From Saprospirales bacterium (GTDB taxonomy: Bacteria; Bacteroidota; Bacteroidia; Chitinophagales; Saprospiraceae): 64,000 nucleotides of DNA. The stretch is from the NCBI GenBank assembly GCA_007695035.1, contig REEO01000037.1, positions 1 to 64,000 of the forward strand, given 5' to 3'. Positions 63,509-64,000 of the stretch are shown here, one piece after another (the stretch's first letter is position 1; the number at the start of each line of letters is the position of its first letter). The notes beneath the pieces are model-generated. The model was given only the letters and a program-made list of their open reading frames with translations. It made no database searches and was not told where the DNA came from. The position numbers and the translations under genes were made by a program.

Positions 63509-64000
63509 TTAATCAGCGGCCACTCCTTTGCTTAGATTAGCAATTACATGTTCGTTGCCGAGTACCTTATCCCCATTTTTCACAAGGACCTCGGCATCGG
63601 TTGGCAATAAAATATCGACCCGCGACCCAAACGTAATAAATCCAATTTGATCACCCTGAGTCACTTTTTGACCCTCTGAGGGGTAAAATTTTATTCTCTT
63701 GGCCATCATTCCGGCAATTTGGCGTAACAATATGGTCTGATTTTCTCCCTTAATTACCACTGTGGTACGTTCGTTCAGCTCACTTGATTTTGGATGCCAG
63801 GCTACGAGGTATTTGCCTTTGTGGTATCTAAAAAAGTCGATAACTCCGCTTATGGGTGCTCTGTTTACATGTACATTGACCGGCGACATGAAAATGGATA
63901 CCTGTATTCTCCGGTCTTTAAAATATTCCTTTTCTTCAGTATCTTCCACAGCTACCACCTTCCCATCTGCAGGTGCATACACCAGGTGCTCCCCCCGGAT
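63509..64000 (-). CDS. psd: Phosphatidylserine decarboxylase family protein (partial, N-terminus outside window)
   Basis: The frame runs off the right edge: 163 residues are visible, starting IRGEHLVYAPADGKVV. Pro-enzymes of this family cut themselves to make a pyruvoyl group and convert phosphatidylserine to phosphatidylethanolamine in the inner membrane. Visible marks: APADGKVVAVED, IFMSPVNVHVNRAPISG, the conserved His in AWHPKSSELNERTTVVI, and the autocleavage site GFITFGSRVDILLP with the Gly-Ser. The short form fits the archaetidylserine-decarboxylase-like class. Converges with the ABC operon. Confidence 0.93.
   Translation of the reverse strand: MRGEHLVYAPADGKVVAVEDTEEKEYFKDRRIQVSIFMSPVNVHVNRAPISGVIDFFRYHKGKYLVAWHPKSSELNERTTVVIKGENQTILLRQIAGMMAKRIKFYPSEGQKVTQGDQIGFITFGSRVDILLPTDAEVLVKNGDKVLGNEHVIANLSKGVAAD

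Overview
The window is a chromosomal segment of a member of the Bacteroidota, most likely of the Saprospira/Lewinella type (the phylum is well supported, the finer placement is inference). Evidence: promoter -7 elements of the form TAnnTTTG in front of many genes, starts preceded by A/T-rich leaders instead of Shine-Dalgarno sequences, type IX secretion (T9SS) C-terminal sorting domains, a PorV/PorQ-family barrel, an ECF sigma factor translationally coupled to a barrel-bearing membrane protein, and the phylum's ribosomal gene order (rpsL-rpsG-fusA-rpsJ...rplQ with no tuf or adk, followed by carA-eno). I saw no tRNA, rRNA, CRISPR array, insertion sequence, prophage or plasmid gene.

Layout. 1-5.5 kb: the end of a probable TonB-dependent receptor, a 1326-residue secreted protein with a T9SS-like tail, and a PorV/PorQ-family outer-membrane protein. 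5.6-8.7 kb: greA, a HIT hydrolase, then (minus strand) an ECF sigma factor directly abutting a membrane/beta-barrel protein. 9-22.9 kb: mixed housekeeping genes: topoisomerase IV subunit A, a short-chain-type prenyl diphosphate synthase, three GNAT-like proteins, a T9SS-sorted esterase, a CDF metal transporter, an MscS channel, a MobA-like nucleotidyltransferase coupled to a lipoprotein sugar dehydrogenase, a KdsC-type phosphatase and Maf.

23-41.8 kb: the fused str-S10-spc-alpha ribosomal operon: 28 ribosomal proteins plus EF-G, SecY, methionine aminopeptidase, IF-1 and RNA polymerase alpha. It starts at a clear promoter at 22953 and ends at a strong terminator at 41853. Genes are packed with gaps of about 10-40 nt except for a few long spacers. 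One of these carries an internal promoter (before rplP); at least six others fold into hairpins on paper (rpsJ-rplC, rplC-rplD, rplF-rplR, rpsM-rpsK, rpsD-rpoA, rpoA-rplQ). These are the best candidates here for undescribed regulatory RNA.

41.9-64 kb: carA-eno, a FtsB/DivIC-like division protein with an unusual three-copy repeat over its promoter and start codon, sucD, a long-chain-type prenyl synthase, folC, an M28 peptidase with a PDZ domain, a beta-propeller lipoprotein overlapping a DUF454 membrane protein, dnaK with a textbook terminator, a histone-deacetylase-family hydrolase, priA, two small secreted proteins of unknown function, a lipid kinase divergent from a NatAB-like ABC exporter, and the end of a phosphatidylserine decarboxylase.

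No clearly novel multi-gene system is present. The strongest second-look items are the structured spacers in the ribosomal operon, the greA and ftsB leaders, the sigma factor/barrel pair and the receptor/T9SS/PorV trio. All RNA folds were paired by eye and have not been tested by covariation.
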